A DNA stretch of 64,000 nucleotides from Pontibacter indicus. GTDB taxonomy: Bacteria > Bacteroidota > Bacteroidia > Cytophagales > Hymenobacteraceae. The notes under the pieces were generated by a model. It was not told the DNA's origin. It did not search any database and saw nothing but the letters and a program-made list of their open reading frames with translations. The DNA is taken from assembly GCF_900156345.1 (NCBI RefSeq), contig NZ_FTPP01000003.1:1-64000 (forward strand). Reading direction: 5' to 3'. A program made the position numbers and the translations under genes. Each line of letters opens with the position of its first letter. Positions within the stretch are counted from its first letter, which is position 1. Shown piece after piece: positions 7,966 through 16,378 of this stretch.

Positions 7966-9345
7966 ATGGAGAGAACGGAATTTAAACACATTCACCTGAT
8001 TGCCACGGGCGGCAGCATCATGCACAACCTCGCCCTGGCGCTGCACGACCAAGGTATAAGAGTGACGGGCTCAGACGACGAAATCTACGAGCCGGCCAAA
8101 AGCCGACTGGCCGCCGCAGGTATTCTGCCCGCCCAGGAAGGCTGGTTTCCGGAGAAATTGAACGACAAGCCCGATGCGGTGATTTTGGGTATGCACGCCC
8201 GCGCCGATAACCCGGAGTTGCTGCGTGCGCAGGAGCTGGGTATACCGGTCTACTCTTTCCCGGACTTCATCTACGAACTGAGCAAAAACAAGCAGCGCAT
8301 TGTGATCGGCGGCAGTCATGGCAAAACGTCCATTACCTCCATCATCATGCACGTGCTCCGTCATTGCGGTCGTTTGTTTGACTACGCTGTGGGTGCGCAA
8401 CTCGAGGGCTTCGATCGCATGGTGAAGCTCACCGATGACGCTCCCATCATCATCATCGAAGGCGACGAGTACCTCTCTGACCCGATCAAACGTGTGCCGA
8501 AGTTTCACTTGTACCACCACCACATTGGCGTGATTAGCGGCATCAGCTGGGACCATATCAATGTGTTCCCGACACCGGAAGTATACCGTGACCAGTTCCG
8601 CATTTTCGCGGAGATGACCCCGAAAGCCGGCACCCTGATCTACGACCAGGACGACGAGCAGGTGCAGCTGGTGGCCGTGCCGCGCAACCCGGCAGACATC
8701 GCCTACATTGGCTATACCGTGCACCCCCACAGCATCAAGAACGGCAAAACGATCCTGCACACTAAAAAAGAGGGCGATGTGGAGATCCCGCTTTTCGGGG
8801 AGCACAACCTGCGTAACATCAGCGCGGCCCGGGAGGTCTGCAAGAAGATTGGCATCAAGGCACACGATTTCTACGAAGCACTCAAAACCTTCAAGGGAGC
8901 GGCCAAGCGACTGGAGAAACTCGGCGAGAACAGCAACACCGTCATCTTCCGCGACTTTGCCCATGCCCCTTCCAAAGTAAAAGCCACCACTGAAGCCGTA
9001 AAAACACAGTACCCGCAGCGCAAGCTGGTGGCTTGTGTGGAGCTTCATACCTTCAGCAGCCTGAACAAAAACTTCCTGCCGCAGTATGCCGGTGCCCTCG
9101 ACAAAGCTGACACTCCTATCGTATTCTTCAGCCCGAAAACGGTGGAGCACAAGCGCATGGAAATGCTTTCGGAGGACGACTTGCGCAGCGCTTTCGGTAA
9201 CCCGAACCTGCAGATATTCACCGACTCAAACGCCCTGCTCGAGCACCTGAAAGGGATGGACTGGAAAAACGCTAACCTCCTGCTCATGAGCTCCGGCACT
9301 TATCAAAACCTTGACCTGGAGGCGCTCAAAAAAGCGGTTCTGTAA
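7966..9345 (+). CDS. mpl: Mur ligase, Mpl type (murein peptide recycling)
   Basis: Mpl joins recycled tripeptide L-Ala-gamma-D-Glu-meso-diaminopimelate to UDP-MurNAc, an ATP-dependent cytoplasmic reaction. The N-terminal Rossmann part starts with IHLIATGGSIMHNLA (residues 8-22). The ATP loop is GGSHGKTSITS (about residues 112-122). The central domain has IIIEGDEYLSDP and the C-terminal domain AKRLEKLG and FRDFAHAPSK. The 459 residues fit Mpl rather than the longer MurC context, and no cell-division cluster surrounds it. It precedes a DEDD exonuclease gene by 11 bases, forming a likely operon. Confidence 0.85.
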   Translation: MERTEFKHIHLIATGGSIMHNLALALHDQGIRVTGSDDEIYEPAKSRLAAAGILPAQEGWFPEKLNDKPDAVILGMHARADNPELLRAQELGIPVYSFPDFIYELSKNKQRIVIGGSHGKTSITSIIMHVLRHCGRLFDYAVGAQLEGFDRMVKLTDDAPIIIIEGDEYLSDPIKRVPKFHLYHHHIGVISGISWDHINVFPTPEVYRDQFRIFAEMTPKAGTLIYDQDDEQVQLVAVPRNPADIAYIGYTVHPHSIKNGKTILHTKKEGDVEIPLFGEHNLRNISAAREVCKKIGIKAHDFYEALKTFKGAAKRLEKLGENSNTVIFRDFAHAPSKVKATTEAVKTQYPQRKLVACVELHTFSSLNKNFLPQYAGALDKADTPIVFFSPKTVEHKRMEMLSEDDLRSAFGNPNLQIFTDSNALLEHLKGMDWKNANLLLMSSGTYQNLDLEALKKAVL

Positions 9346-9356
9346 ACCACCCCTAT

Positions 9357-10169
9357 ATGAAACTGAACCTGAAGCGCCCTATCGTATTTTTTGACCTCGA
9401 AACCACCGGCACCGACATCTGCAAGGACCGTATTGTTGAGATCAGTGTGTTGAAAGTGATGCCCAACGGAGAGGAAATTCTCAAAACACGCCGCATCAAC
9501 CCGACTGTGCCGATCCCGCTGGAGTCAAGCCTGATCCACAAGATTTACGACGAGGACGTGAAGGACTGCCCCACTTTCCAACAGGTGGCCCGCAACCTGT
9601 ATCAGTTTATGGAAGGTTGCGACCTGGGTGGTTATAACCTGGTGCGCTTCGATATTCCGCTGCTGGCCGAGGAATTTCTGCGCGTAGGTATAGACTTCGA
9701 CATCGACAACCGAAATGTGGTGGATGCCTGCCGGATTTTCCACATGATGGAGAAGCGCACGCTTTCTGCTGCCTATAAATTCTACTGCGACAAAACGCTG
9801 GAAAACGCGCACAGCGCCGAGGCGGATACTGTGGCCACGTACCACATCCTGAAAGCACAGCTGGAGCGCTACGAAAACACGCTGGTGGAAGTAGCCGAAG
9901 GCATAGAAGATACCCCGATCCAGAACGATATGGCCCAGCTCCACAAGTTCACGTTCGAGAAGTCTGCTGACCTGGCCGGTCGCATCGTGTACAACAACGC
10001 TGGGCAGGAGGTTTTTAACTTTGGCAAGCACCGCAACGTGCCCGTGGAGGAAGTGCTCAGCAAGGAGCCCAGCTACTACGACTGGATGATGAAGGGAGAT
10101 TTCCCGCTGTATACCAAAAAGATCCTTACCCGCATTAGGTTAAGAAACATGCAGAGTAGTGTATCCTAG
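9357..10169 (+). CDS. DnaQ-like 3'-5' exonuclease (DEDDh family)
   Basis: A 270-residue exonuclease related to DNA polymerase III epsilon. Exo I is FFDLETTG with Asp13 and Glu15. Exo II is in NLVRFDIPLLAEEF near residue 100. Exo III is HSAEADTVATYHIL, giving the DEDDh His and Asp. The part after residue 180 is longer than the catalytic domain and ends in an FNFGKHRNVPVEEVL segment, a motif seen in other Bacteroidota exonuclease-like proteins. It could be the replicative proofreading subunit or a repair nuclease. Its last codons (agt gta tcc tag) lie inside a 17-base tandem duplication. Confidence 0.88.
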   Translation: MKLNLKRPIVFFDLETTGTDICKDRIVEISVLKVMPNGEEILKTRRINPTVPIPLESSLIHKIYDEDVKDCPTFQQVARNLYQFMEGCDLGGYNLVRFDIPLLAEEFLRVGIDFDIDNRNVVDACRIFHMMEKRTLSAAYKFYCDKTLENAHSAEADTVATYHILKAQLERYENTLVEVAEGIEDTPIQNDMAQLHKFTFEKSADLAGRIVYNNAGQEVFNFGKHRNVPVEEVLSKEPSYYDWMMKGDFPLYTKKILTRIRLRNMQSSVS

Positions 10170-10188
10170 ATTGTAGTGTATCCTAGAT
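10156..10188. repeat. Tandem duplication across the exonuclease stop codon
   Basis: gtagtgtatcctagat occurs at 10156-10171 and again at 10173-10188, separated by one T. The first copy contains the last codons and stop of the exonuclease gene. Confidence 0.85.
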
Positions 10189-10247
10189 CTTTGTATAGGG
10201 CCCCTACCCCAAGGATTTACAGGATTAAAAGATTTTCAGGATTCTAG
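10189..10247. repeat. Family A repeat, short fragment
   Basis: Contains tatagggcccctacccca and aggatttacaggatt, matching the left end of the copies at 2338 and 54924. Nothing else of the element is present. Confidence 0.65.
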
Positions 10248-10265
10248 TTGGGCTAAATAATCCCA

Positions 10266-10313
10266 ATAATAAAAAGAGAGCGGGCTGCCAGATAACTGAC
10301 AGCCCGCTCTCTT
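10266..10313 (-). terminator. Strong terminator of the M48 / lipoprotein operon
   Basis: Perfect 13-base arms agagagcgggctg (10275-10287) and its complement (10300-10312). Read on the minus strand it is followed by TTTTTATTATT. It can also stop transcription from the exonuclease side. Confidence 0.9.
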
Positions 10314-10330
10314 TCTGTTCATGTCCCGGA

Positions 10331-10939
10331 TTATTTCTGTCCCGAGTTTTTCAGTCTCACGCCTTGCAGCAGAGTGTTTCCTTCCTGCGCTTTGTGGCGG
10401 CAGTCGTAGCCGGCGGCGCGTATAGAGCACTGGCAGCCTGTAATCCTGTTATCCACGAAGTTGAAGTAACAAAAGTCGCAGCCGGCTGTGGCTTCGCAAA
10501 TGTGCTTTACCGACTTGCTGCTCAGGTATAGGCTGTTGTCAGAAGCCACATCCAACTCCAATGCCATTGAACGGAAAGAGCCGTTGTAGATGCCTAGCCC
10601 CACCAGGTAATAAGTAGCAGGCAAATTTTTGTTATCCTGCACCTTATGGATCGTTACTTTGTTCACCACGGTGCCGTTGCCGAATTCCTTTATAAAAGGC
10701 TGCACTAGTTCCTGCTGTGGCACTACAAAATTGATCTCGTCCAACACCACCTGCGCCAACAGCTGCCCGTCATATTTAGGTCCGGCTTCCTGGTCGAGTG
10801 GCTCCTCTTCACTCTCCTCCGGGAAAGCTTCGCGGCGTGTACAGCCAACCGCTACCAGTAGAATCAGAGTCAGGGCCAGCGACCAGCGCAGGCAGGCCTG
10901 CAGCAAGTGCCGGCCATTGGCTAAGGGTGATGGAGTCAT
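10331..10939 (-). CDS. Cys-rich lipoprotein, unknown function
   Basis: A 202-residue protein with a long N-terminal basic stretch, a hydrophobic segment (about residues 18-32) and a lipobox Leu-Val-Ala-Val-Gly-Cys, so it should be a lipoprotein. A Glu-rich linker follows. The C-terminal 60 residues hold seven cysteines (CEATAGCDFC, then GCQC, then DC), which suggests disulfides or a metal site in the periplasm. It starts 18 bases after the M48 protease gene on the same strand, so the two are probably co-transcribed and the product may be a partner or substrate of the protease. I do not recognise a family. Confidence 0.75.
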   Translation of the reverse strand: MTPSPLANGRHLLQACLRWSLALTLILLVAVGCTRREAFPEESEEEPLDQEAGPKYDGQLLAQVVLDEINFVVPQQELVQPFIKEFGNGTVVNKVTIHKVQDNKNLPATYYLVGLGIYNGSFRSMALELDVASDNSLYLSSKSVKHICEATAGCDFCYFNFVDNRITGCQCSIRAAGYDCRHKAQEGNTLLQGVRLKNSGQK

Positions 10940-10957
10940 GTGGTTATCTGGTTTTGA

Positions 10958-11752
10958 TTATTTCTTGTAGTATTTCATCGCCTCCGGCATGTAGCTCTGC
11001 AGGTTGGCGCGACGAGTACCGGCGCTTGGGTGCGTGCTCAGGAACTCCGGTGGTGCCTGACCGCCCGACTTGGCTTCCATACGCTCCCAGAAAGGAATCG
11101 CTTCCTGTGGGTTGTACCCGGCCATGGCCATAAAGATCAGACCCAAACGGTCAGCTTCGCTTTCCTGGTTCCGACCATACTTCAGTATACCTAAAGTTGA
11201 ACCGGCACTATAAGCCGTCATGATCAATTGCTGGGCAACACCCGGCTGCGAACCGGCCAGGGCAGAAAGCGTCTGGCCTCCGAACTGCTGGGCCAGTTGC
11301 TGGCTCATGCGCTCGTTGCTGTGTTTGGCTATGGCGTGGGCAATCTCGTGTCCCATCACCACGGCAAGGCCGGTTTCGTTTTGAGCCACTGGCAGTATAC
11401 CTGTGTAGGTTACCGTCTTGCCACCGGCCATCGCCCAGGCGTTCACCTGGTCATCCTCGATCAGATTGTGCTCCCACTGGAAGCCCTGCAGTTGGTCTGA
11501 CATACCATTAGCAGCCATGTACTGCTCTACCGCACGCTGGATGCGCTGTCCGGTGCGCTTCACCATGGCCGTAGCCTGTGCGTCGCGCGACAGCTTGTTC
11601 TCCTTCAGGAACTGGTCGTAGGCGTCGTAACTCATTTGCATCATCTGCGCGTCTGACACGAGACTCAGCTGTCTGCGACCTGTAATGGGCACTGTCGTAC
11701 AGGCAACCATCATTACTGCCGCTATCGAAAAGGCAATTAACTTCTTGTACAT
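10958..11752 (-). CDS. M48 family metalloprotease, lipoprotein
   Basis: A 264-residue zinc protease of the envelope, similar to LoiP/YcaL or the protease part of BepA, which clear misfolded outer-membrane proteins. The N-terminus carries a signal sequence with lipobox Val-Ala-Cys (Cys18). The zinc motif is HEIAH with His135 and His139, and the third ligand is Glu197 in the Glu-Ser-Glu-Ala-Asp segment. The C-terminus has the family motif STHPSAGTRRANL. There is no TPR extension, so it is the short form. It heads a two-gene operon with a Cys-rich lipoprotein. Confidence 0.92.
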   Translation of the reverse strand: MYKKLIAFSIAAVMMVACTTVPITGRRQLSLVSDAQMMQMSYDAYDQFLKENKLSRDAQATAMVKRTGQRIQRAVEQYMAANGMSDQLQGFQWEHNLIEDDQVNAWAMAGGKTVTYTGILPVAQNETGLAVVMGHEIAHAIAKHSNERMSQQLAQQFGGQTLSALAGSQPGVAQQLIMTAYSAGSTLGILKYGRNQESEADRLGLIFMAMAGYNPQEAIPFWERMEAKSGGQAPPEFLSTHPSAGTRRANLQSYMPEAMKYYKK

Positions 11753-12141
11753 AGTTTTAAAATTTAAATGACTCCAGAAAAAGGCTTTTCAAATTTTGAA
11801 CCAATTTTTAGAGACAGGTATACGTGGATCGTTTAATATGTTAAAATTACTATACTTTAACTGATAAAACAAAGTACAACCTGCGCAGAAATGACAGGCT
11901 ACAGGCTGAAATGTCAGTCGCATAGGTATACGAACGCTCTAATATAAAATGTTGTAGCCCCCAGCCACACAATAATGCGGACCTTCTCTTGTTAAAGTAT
12001 AAAAAAGGCGGCACCTGTTGAAAGCCGGATGATGCGGCAAAAAATTGTCTTCAAAGCGATTCTTTTTGCTCAAACATGCTGCACCGAAACCGGATAAAGC
12101 CTATTTTTGAAGATCGATAAAGAAAACACCCTTAACCCTTT
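11753..12141. other. Intergenic gap between divergent genes
   Basis: 389 AT-rich bases between the M48 gene and the FAH gene. It must contain promoters for both, but I see no clean TAnnTTTG box with a -33 partner. Two TATACC-type motifs occur. No small gene or stable RNA fold is evident. Confidence 0.5.
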
Positions 12142-12753
12142 ATGAAAATACTCGCCATCGGCCGCAATTACGCCGATCATATTGCCGAACTGAAAAACGA
12201 AGTGCCGGACGAACCGGTGATATTTTTTAAGCCTGACACGGCCATTCTCCGCAACAACGAGCCTTTTTACTACCCCGAGTACAGCCAGGACATTCACCAC
12301 GAGGTGGAGTTGATTCTGCGCATCGGCCGTGAGGGCAAGAACATCGACCGAAAATTTGCACACAAATACTACGACGCCATCGGCTTAGGCATTGACTTCA
12401 CGGCCCGCGATCTGCAGGCCAAAGCCAAGGCCAAAGGACTGCCCTGGACGCTGGCCAAAGGCTTCAATGGATCGGCCCCGGTGTCGGAGTTTCTGCCACT
12501 CGACCAGTTTGAGAACCTGCAGGACATCAATTTTAAACTGGATGTGAACGGCGCCACACGCCAGCAGGGCAACTCTAAAATGATGCTCAACAATTTTGAC
12601 GATATCATCGCCTATATCTCCCGCTTCATTACCCTGAAGAAAGGAGACATCATCTTTACAGGTACGCCTGAGGGAGTGGGACCGGTACAGATCGGCGACA
12701 GATTGGAAGGCTATGTTGAAGATAAAAAGCTACTTGACTTTGAAATTAAATAA
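12142..12753 (+). CDS. Fumarylacetoacetate hydrolase family protein
   Basis: A 203-residue single-domain FAH-fold protein. It starts MKILAIGRNYADHIAEL, typical of the short family members (YcgM/FAHD1-like), which act as acylpyruvate hydrolases or oxaloacetate decarboxylases. Metal-binding acidic residues appear in DIHHEVELIL (about residues 50-60) and GIDFTARD. The catalytic-region motif FTGTPEGVGP is present near the C-terminus. The exact substrate cannot be decided. The M23 peptidase gene begins inside its last 41 bases in another frame, so translation of the two is probably coupled. Confidence 0.88.
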   Translation: MKILAIGRNYADHIAELKNEVPDEPVIFFKPDTAILRNNEPFYYPEYSQDIHHEVELILRIGREGKNIDRKFAHKYYDAIGLGIDFTARDLQAKAKAKGLPWTLAKGFNGSAPVSEFLPLDQFENLQDINFKLDVNGATRQQGNSKMMLNNFDDIIAYISRFITLKKGDIIFTGTPEGVGPVQIGDRLEGYVEDKKLLDFEIK

Positions 12754-14632
12754 GCGCCTGGCGCTCCTTTTCGCTTACCTTTTCACGACCCTCGCAGCGG
12801 CTGCCCAACCGGCGCCGGAACAGGGTTATTTCATGTTCCCCATCAAACCAGGCGTGCGCAATTACCTGTCAGGTTCCATGGGCGAGATACGTGCCACCCA
12901 CTTCCACGGTGGCCTCGACATTAAGACAGACCAGCGCGAGGGTTTGTCGGTATACGCGGCGGCCGATGGCTATATCTCGCGGGTGAAAATGTCGACCTAC
13001 GGGTATGGCAACATCATTTACGTAACGCACCCGAACGGGCTGACCACCACCTACTCGCACCTGCTGGCCTTTTATGACCCGCTAGCCGACTACGTGCTGC
13101 GAAAACAGTACGAGAAAGAAACCTTTGAGCTCGAGCTTTTCCCGGAGAAGAACCTCTTCCCGGTAAAGAAGGGCCAGATCATTGCCTTGTCCGGAAACAC
13201 CGGAGGCTCTGGCGGACCACACCTGCATTTCGAGATCCGCGATGCGGAGGACCGTCTGTACAACCCGCTGCGCTGGGGCTTCAAGGAGATCATCGACACC
13301 ACGCCGCCTGATCTGCTGGGGCTAGGCATACAGCCGCTCAACATCCACGCCCGCATAAACGGAGAGTTTGCGCGACGGGAGTTCACGCCAAAGAAAACGA
13401 ACGGCATCCATACCTTGCCTGACACGGTGTTTGCACACGGCTTGATCGGTTTTGAACTGCAGACCATTGACCGCTACGACGACACCCAGAACCGCAACGG
13501 CACGCAGGACGTGACCGTGTTTGTGAACGACCGGCAGGTATACAACCACCATATCGACCGCGTGCCCTTCGAGCTGTCGAAGCAAGTGTCGCAGCACGTA
13601 AACTATGGGGTTTTCCGCCGCACGGGCCGCACTTTCCAGAAGGCTTACGTGGACTATGGCAACGACCTGCCGCTCTATACCGCACCCCAGAACCGGGGCA
13701 GGCTGAACGTGCAGGCCGATTCGGTATACCACATCAAGCTGGTGGCCAAAGACACTTACAACAATACCTCTACCTTGAATTTTGTGGTGAAGGGACAAAA
13801 GCCTGTCTTTACGCAGGGGGCAAACGGCAAAGTGACCAAGCCGCAGCTCAGCTACGAGATCATCGGCAACATCCTGAAGGTGAACGCCTCCGACACTTCG
13901 TCTACACCGCGCAATGTGGAGATGGTGGTGAACAACCAGCGCCTGATGCTGGTACCGAGCTATACCAAGGGCGCCGCCTCAGTCAGTCTTTATGACCTGC
14001 GCGGTGGTCTGCCGGAGTCTCTGGAGTTTTGCGGCACCACTACCCTACTCGACCTGCAGGCCACCATCCCTTCGGGGCAGGAATACAGCTTCACGAACCG
14101 CGACATGACTATCCGTTTCGAAAAAGAGAGTCTGTATGACACGCTATACCTGCAGGCCAAACGCGAGGGCGACGTGTATACCATTGGCGACTACTTCATA
14201 CCGTTGCACAAGCCTGTTAAAGTGACCATCACGCCGAGCACACCGCTTACCGACAAGAGCAAGGCTGCCGTGTATTATCTGGGGCTGGGCAAAGGCCGTG
14301 GCATGCTGGGCGGCGTCTGGGATGGCAACAGCATCACCTTCTCGGCCCGGGCGATGGGCAAGTTCAAGGTGCTCGAGGACGTGAAAGCCCCCACCATCAG
14401 GCTGCTCAGCAAAAGCCCGACACAGATCAAATTCCGGATTGGCGACGATTTGTCAGGCGTTAACTCCTTCCGCTGTGAAGTGAACGGCAAGTGGTTGCTT
14501 ATGAAATACGAGCATAAAACTGCCACCATATACTCCGAAAAATTAGATAAAAGCATACCTTTGTCAGGGAAAGTAGTTTTGAAGGTAAAAGACAACGCCG
14601 GAAACGAAGCGGAGTTTGTGACCACTATTTAA
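12713..14632 (+). CDS. M23 family metallopeptidase, secreted
   Basis: A 639-residue protein with a signal peptide (hydrophobic residues about 15-31, cleavage near Ala-Ala-Ala-Gln). The LytM-type domain follows: His65 and Asp69 (THFHGGLDI), TYSHL with His116, and HLHFE with His172. It is expected to cleave peptidoglycan cross-links or to act as an activator. The rest (residues 200-639) is beta-rich with repeated DTT/NRNG-type turns, probably Ig-like domains. The start ATG overlaps the FAH gene by 41 bases; TTG codons closer to the signal peptide are alternatives. Confidence 0.88.
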   Translation: MLKIKSYLTLKLNKRLALLFAYLFTTLAAAAQPAPEQGYFMFPIKPGVRNYLSGSMGEIRATHFHGGLDIKTDQREGLSVYAAADGYISRVKMSTYGYGNIIYVTHPNGLTTTYSHLLAFYDPLADYVLRKQYEKETFELELFPEKNLFPVKKGQIIALSGNTGGSGGPHLHFEIRDAEDRLYNPLRWGFKEIIDTTPPDLLGLGIQPLNIHARINGEFARREFTPKKTNGIHTLPDTVFAHGLIGFELQTIDRYDDTQNRNGTQDVTVFVNDRQVYNHHIDRVPFELSKQVSQHVNYGVFRRTGRTFQKAYVDYGNDLPLYTAPQNRGRLNVQADSVYHIKLVAKDTYNNTSTLNFVVKGQKPVFTQGANGKVTKPQLSYEIIGNILKVNASDTSSTPRNVEMVVNNQRLMLVPSYTKGAASVSLYDLRGGLPESLEFCGTTTLLDLQATIPSGQEYSFTNRDMTIRFEKESLYDTLYLQAKREGDVYTIGDYFIPLHKPVKVTITPSTPLTDKSKAAVYYLGLGKGRGMLGGVWDGNSITFSARAMGKFKVLEDVKAPTIRLLSKSPTQIKFRIGDDLSGVNSFRCEVNGKWLLMKYEHKTATIYSEKLDKSIPLSGKVVLKVKDNAGNEAEFVTTI

Positions 14633-14636
14633 AATT

Positions 14637-14715
14637 CGTATCACGACACACGTACCAAGTAGCAAGACTCTCTCAAATAAGTGAAGAAAAGTCGTGCTAC
14701 TTGATACTTGATACG
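14637..14715. repeat. Family B palindromic repeat, copy 1 (empty)
   Basis: Left arm cgtatcacgacacacgta followed by ccaagtagcaagac; right arm gtcgtgctacttgatacttg followed by atacg. The arms are imperfect inverted repeats with indels, and the interior is only about 22 bases. It lies between the M23 stop and the bcp start. Confidence 0.75.
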
Positions 14716-14726
14716 CAAAGAAAGAC

Positions 14727-15176
14727 ATGGAACTGAAGATCGGAGACAAGGCGCCTGCGTTTGAGGCCAAGGACCAGAACAGCAACACTGTAAAGCTAAG
14801 CGATTACCGCGGCAAGAAAGTGGTGCTCTACTTCTACCCAAAAGACAACACACCCGGCTGCACGGCTCAGAGCTGCAACCTGCGCGACAACTACAGCGCG
14901 CTGCAGGCCCAGGGCTACGAAATAATCGGCGTGAGCATCGACGGCGAGAAGTCGCACCAGAATTTCATCAGCAAGTACGAACTGCCCTTCACGCTGCTAG
15001 CCGATACCGATAAGAAGATTGTGGAGCAGTACGGCGTGTGGCAGGAAAAATCGATGTATGGGAGGAAGTACATGGGCACCATGCGCTATACCTTCGTCAT
15101 CGACGAAAACGGCACCATCGAGGACATCATCACGAAAGTGAAAACCTCCGACCACGCCAAACAGATATTGAAATAG
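14727..15176 (+). CDS. bcp: Thioredoxin-dependent thiol peroxidase (Bcp/PrxQ)
   Basis: A 149-residue atypical 2-Cys peroxiredoxin that reduces hydrogen peroxide and organic peroxides with electrons from thioredoxin. The peroxidatic Cys45 is in the PGCT motif and the resolving Cys50 lies five residues later, the PrxQ-alpha arrangement. Length and the MYGRKYMGTMRYTFVID segment are typical. It is flanked by a family B repeat upstream and a good hairpin downstream, so it looks monocistronic. Confidence 0.95.
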   Translation: MELKIGDKAPAFEAKDQNSNTVKLSDYRGKKVVLYFYPKDNTPGCTAQSCNLRDNYSALQAQGYEIIGVSIDGEKSHQNFISKYELPFTLLADTDKKIVEQYGVWQEKSMYGRKYMGTMRYTFVIDENGTIEDIITKVKTSDHAKQILK

Positions 15177-15181
15177 CGAGC

Positions 15182-15218
15182 AAAAGCGCAGCTGTCCTTC
15201 TAGGCGGCTGCGCTTTTT
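15182..15218 (+). terminator. Terminator after bcp
   Basis: Arms aaaagcgcagc (15182-15192) and gctgcgctttt (15207-15217), then T. Confidence 0.88.
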
Positions 15219-15225
15219 ACTTTGT

Positions 15226-15233
15226 ATCTTTGT
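15226..15233 (+). promoter_or_regulatory. Possible -7 box upstream of the transketolase genes
   Basis: TATCTTTG fits TAnnTTTG and lies directly after the bcp terminator. It would give a leader of roughly 260 bases. No TTTG is seen 19 bases upstream, so this is tentative. Confidence 0.35.
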
Positions 15234-15394
15234 GTTTTAACAGAGACACTGGGCACAAGGTATAGGACACAGAACTTCTTTATCAGCCGGAAAGGCATAA
15301 GAAGTTAGCTACTGAAAGATAGATTTGGGAGGACAAAGGGCAGCCTTGTTACCTTCATAACAGTCAGGCATAAGCGTTCAGTGCCTTGTTTAGA

Positions 15395-15503
15395 GGAGTT
15401 GTTAATTGCTAATCAGACAAACAATTTAACAATCAACAATTAGCAATTAAGGATTCAACAATTTAGCAATTTGAAAAATCAACAATTAAACAATTCAATA
15501 ATC
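15395..15503. repeat. AT-rich inverted-repeat cluster before the transketolase gene
   Basis: Built from words aacaattaa/ttaattgtt. ttaattgctaat (15402-15413) is the inverse of attagcaattaa (15439-15450), followed by several more caacaattta-type words up to the start codon. Similar words occur at 4725-4765. Confidence 0.6.
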
Positions 15504-16364
15504 GTGAACCCACACAACAAAAGCATCGACGAGATGAAGCAGATCGCGGCACAGGTTCGCCGCGACATCGTGCGCATGGTGCATGCAGTTAACTCCGGTC
15601 ACCCAGGCGGCTCGCTTGGTTGCACGGACTATTTCGTGTCGCTGTACTTCCGCGTGATGAACTACAAGCCTCAACCTTTCAACATGGACGGCGAAGGCGA
15701 AGACCTTTTCTTCCTGTCCAACGGCCACATCTCGCCGGTATGGTACAGTGTGTTGGCTCGCGCCGGTTTCTTCGAGGTATCTGAACTGGCCACGTTCCGC
15801 AAGATCAACTCGAGGCTGCAGGGTCACCCGGCCACTGAGGAAGGTCTGCCAGGTATACGCGTAGCCTCCGGCTCGCTGGGCCAGGGCTTGTCGGTAGCCG
15901 TTGGTGCTGCGCAAACCAAGAAACTGAACAAAGACAATAACCTGGTGTACGTGCTGATGGGCGACGGCGAACTGGGCGAGGGTCAGGTATGGGAAGCGGC
16001 CATGTATGCGGCCCACAACAAAGTGGACAACCTGATTGCCACCGTAGACCGCAACTACCAGCAGATTGACGGCGGCACCGAAGAAGTGTTGGCCCTGGGC
16101 GACCTGCGTGCCAAGTTCGAAGCATTCGGCTGGCATGTTCTGGAGGCTGACGGTAACAACTTCGAGACTCTGCTTCCTGCTTTGGAAGACGCTAAAAAAG
16201 CCACTGGAAACGGTAAGCCTGTCATGATTCTGATGAACACCGAGATGGGCTTTGGCGTGGACTTTATGATGGGTTCGCACAAGTGGCACGGTGTAGCACC
16301 GAACGACGAGCAGCTTGAAATCGCGCTGCAGCAATTGGCAGTAGAGCAAGCTTCTGATTACTAA
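15504..16364 (+). CDS. Transketolase, N-terminal subunit
   Basis: Carries the thiamine-diphosphate-binding half of transketolase, which moves two-carbon units in the pentose phosphate pathway. The GHPGGSLG motif contributes catalytic His, and the ThDP motif runs from GDGELGEGQVWEA to the VDRNYQQIDG segment. I place the start at the GTG at 15504 (about 286 residues). An in-frame TTG at 15471 would add 11 residues encoded by the AT-rich repeat, and an ATG at 15534 is also possible. It lies 14 bases before the C-terminal subunit gene, so both make one enzyme, as in many Bacteroidota. Confidence 0.93.
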   Translation: MNPHNKSIDEMKQIAAQVRRDIVRMVHAVNSGHPGGSLGCTDYFVSLYFRVMNYKPQPFNMDGEGEDLFFLSNGHISPVWYSVLARAGFFEVSELATFRKINSRLQGHPATEEGLPGIRVASGSLGQGLSVAVGAAQTKKLNKDNNLVYVLMGDGELGEGQVWEAAMYAAHNKVDNLIATVDRNYQQIDGGTEEVLALGDLRAKFEAFGWHVLEADGNNFETLLPALEDAKKATGNGKPVMILMNTEMGFGVDFMMGSHKWHGVAPNDEQLEIALQQLAVEQASDY

Positions 16365-16378
16365 GCATTAACACAGAG

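Noticed and set aside
8071..9150. Minus-strand frame opposite the Mpl-type ligase
   Set aside because: Antisense shadow; Mpl carries clear ATP and ligase motifs on the plus strand.
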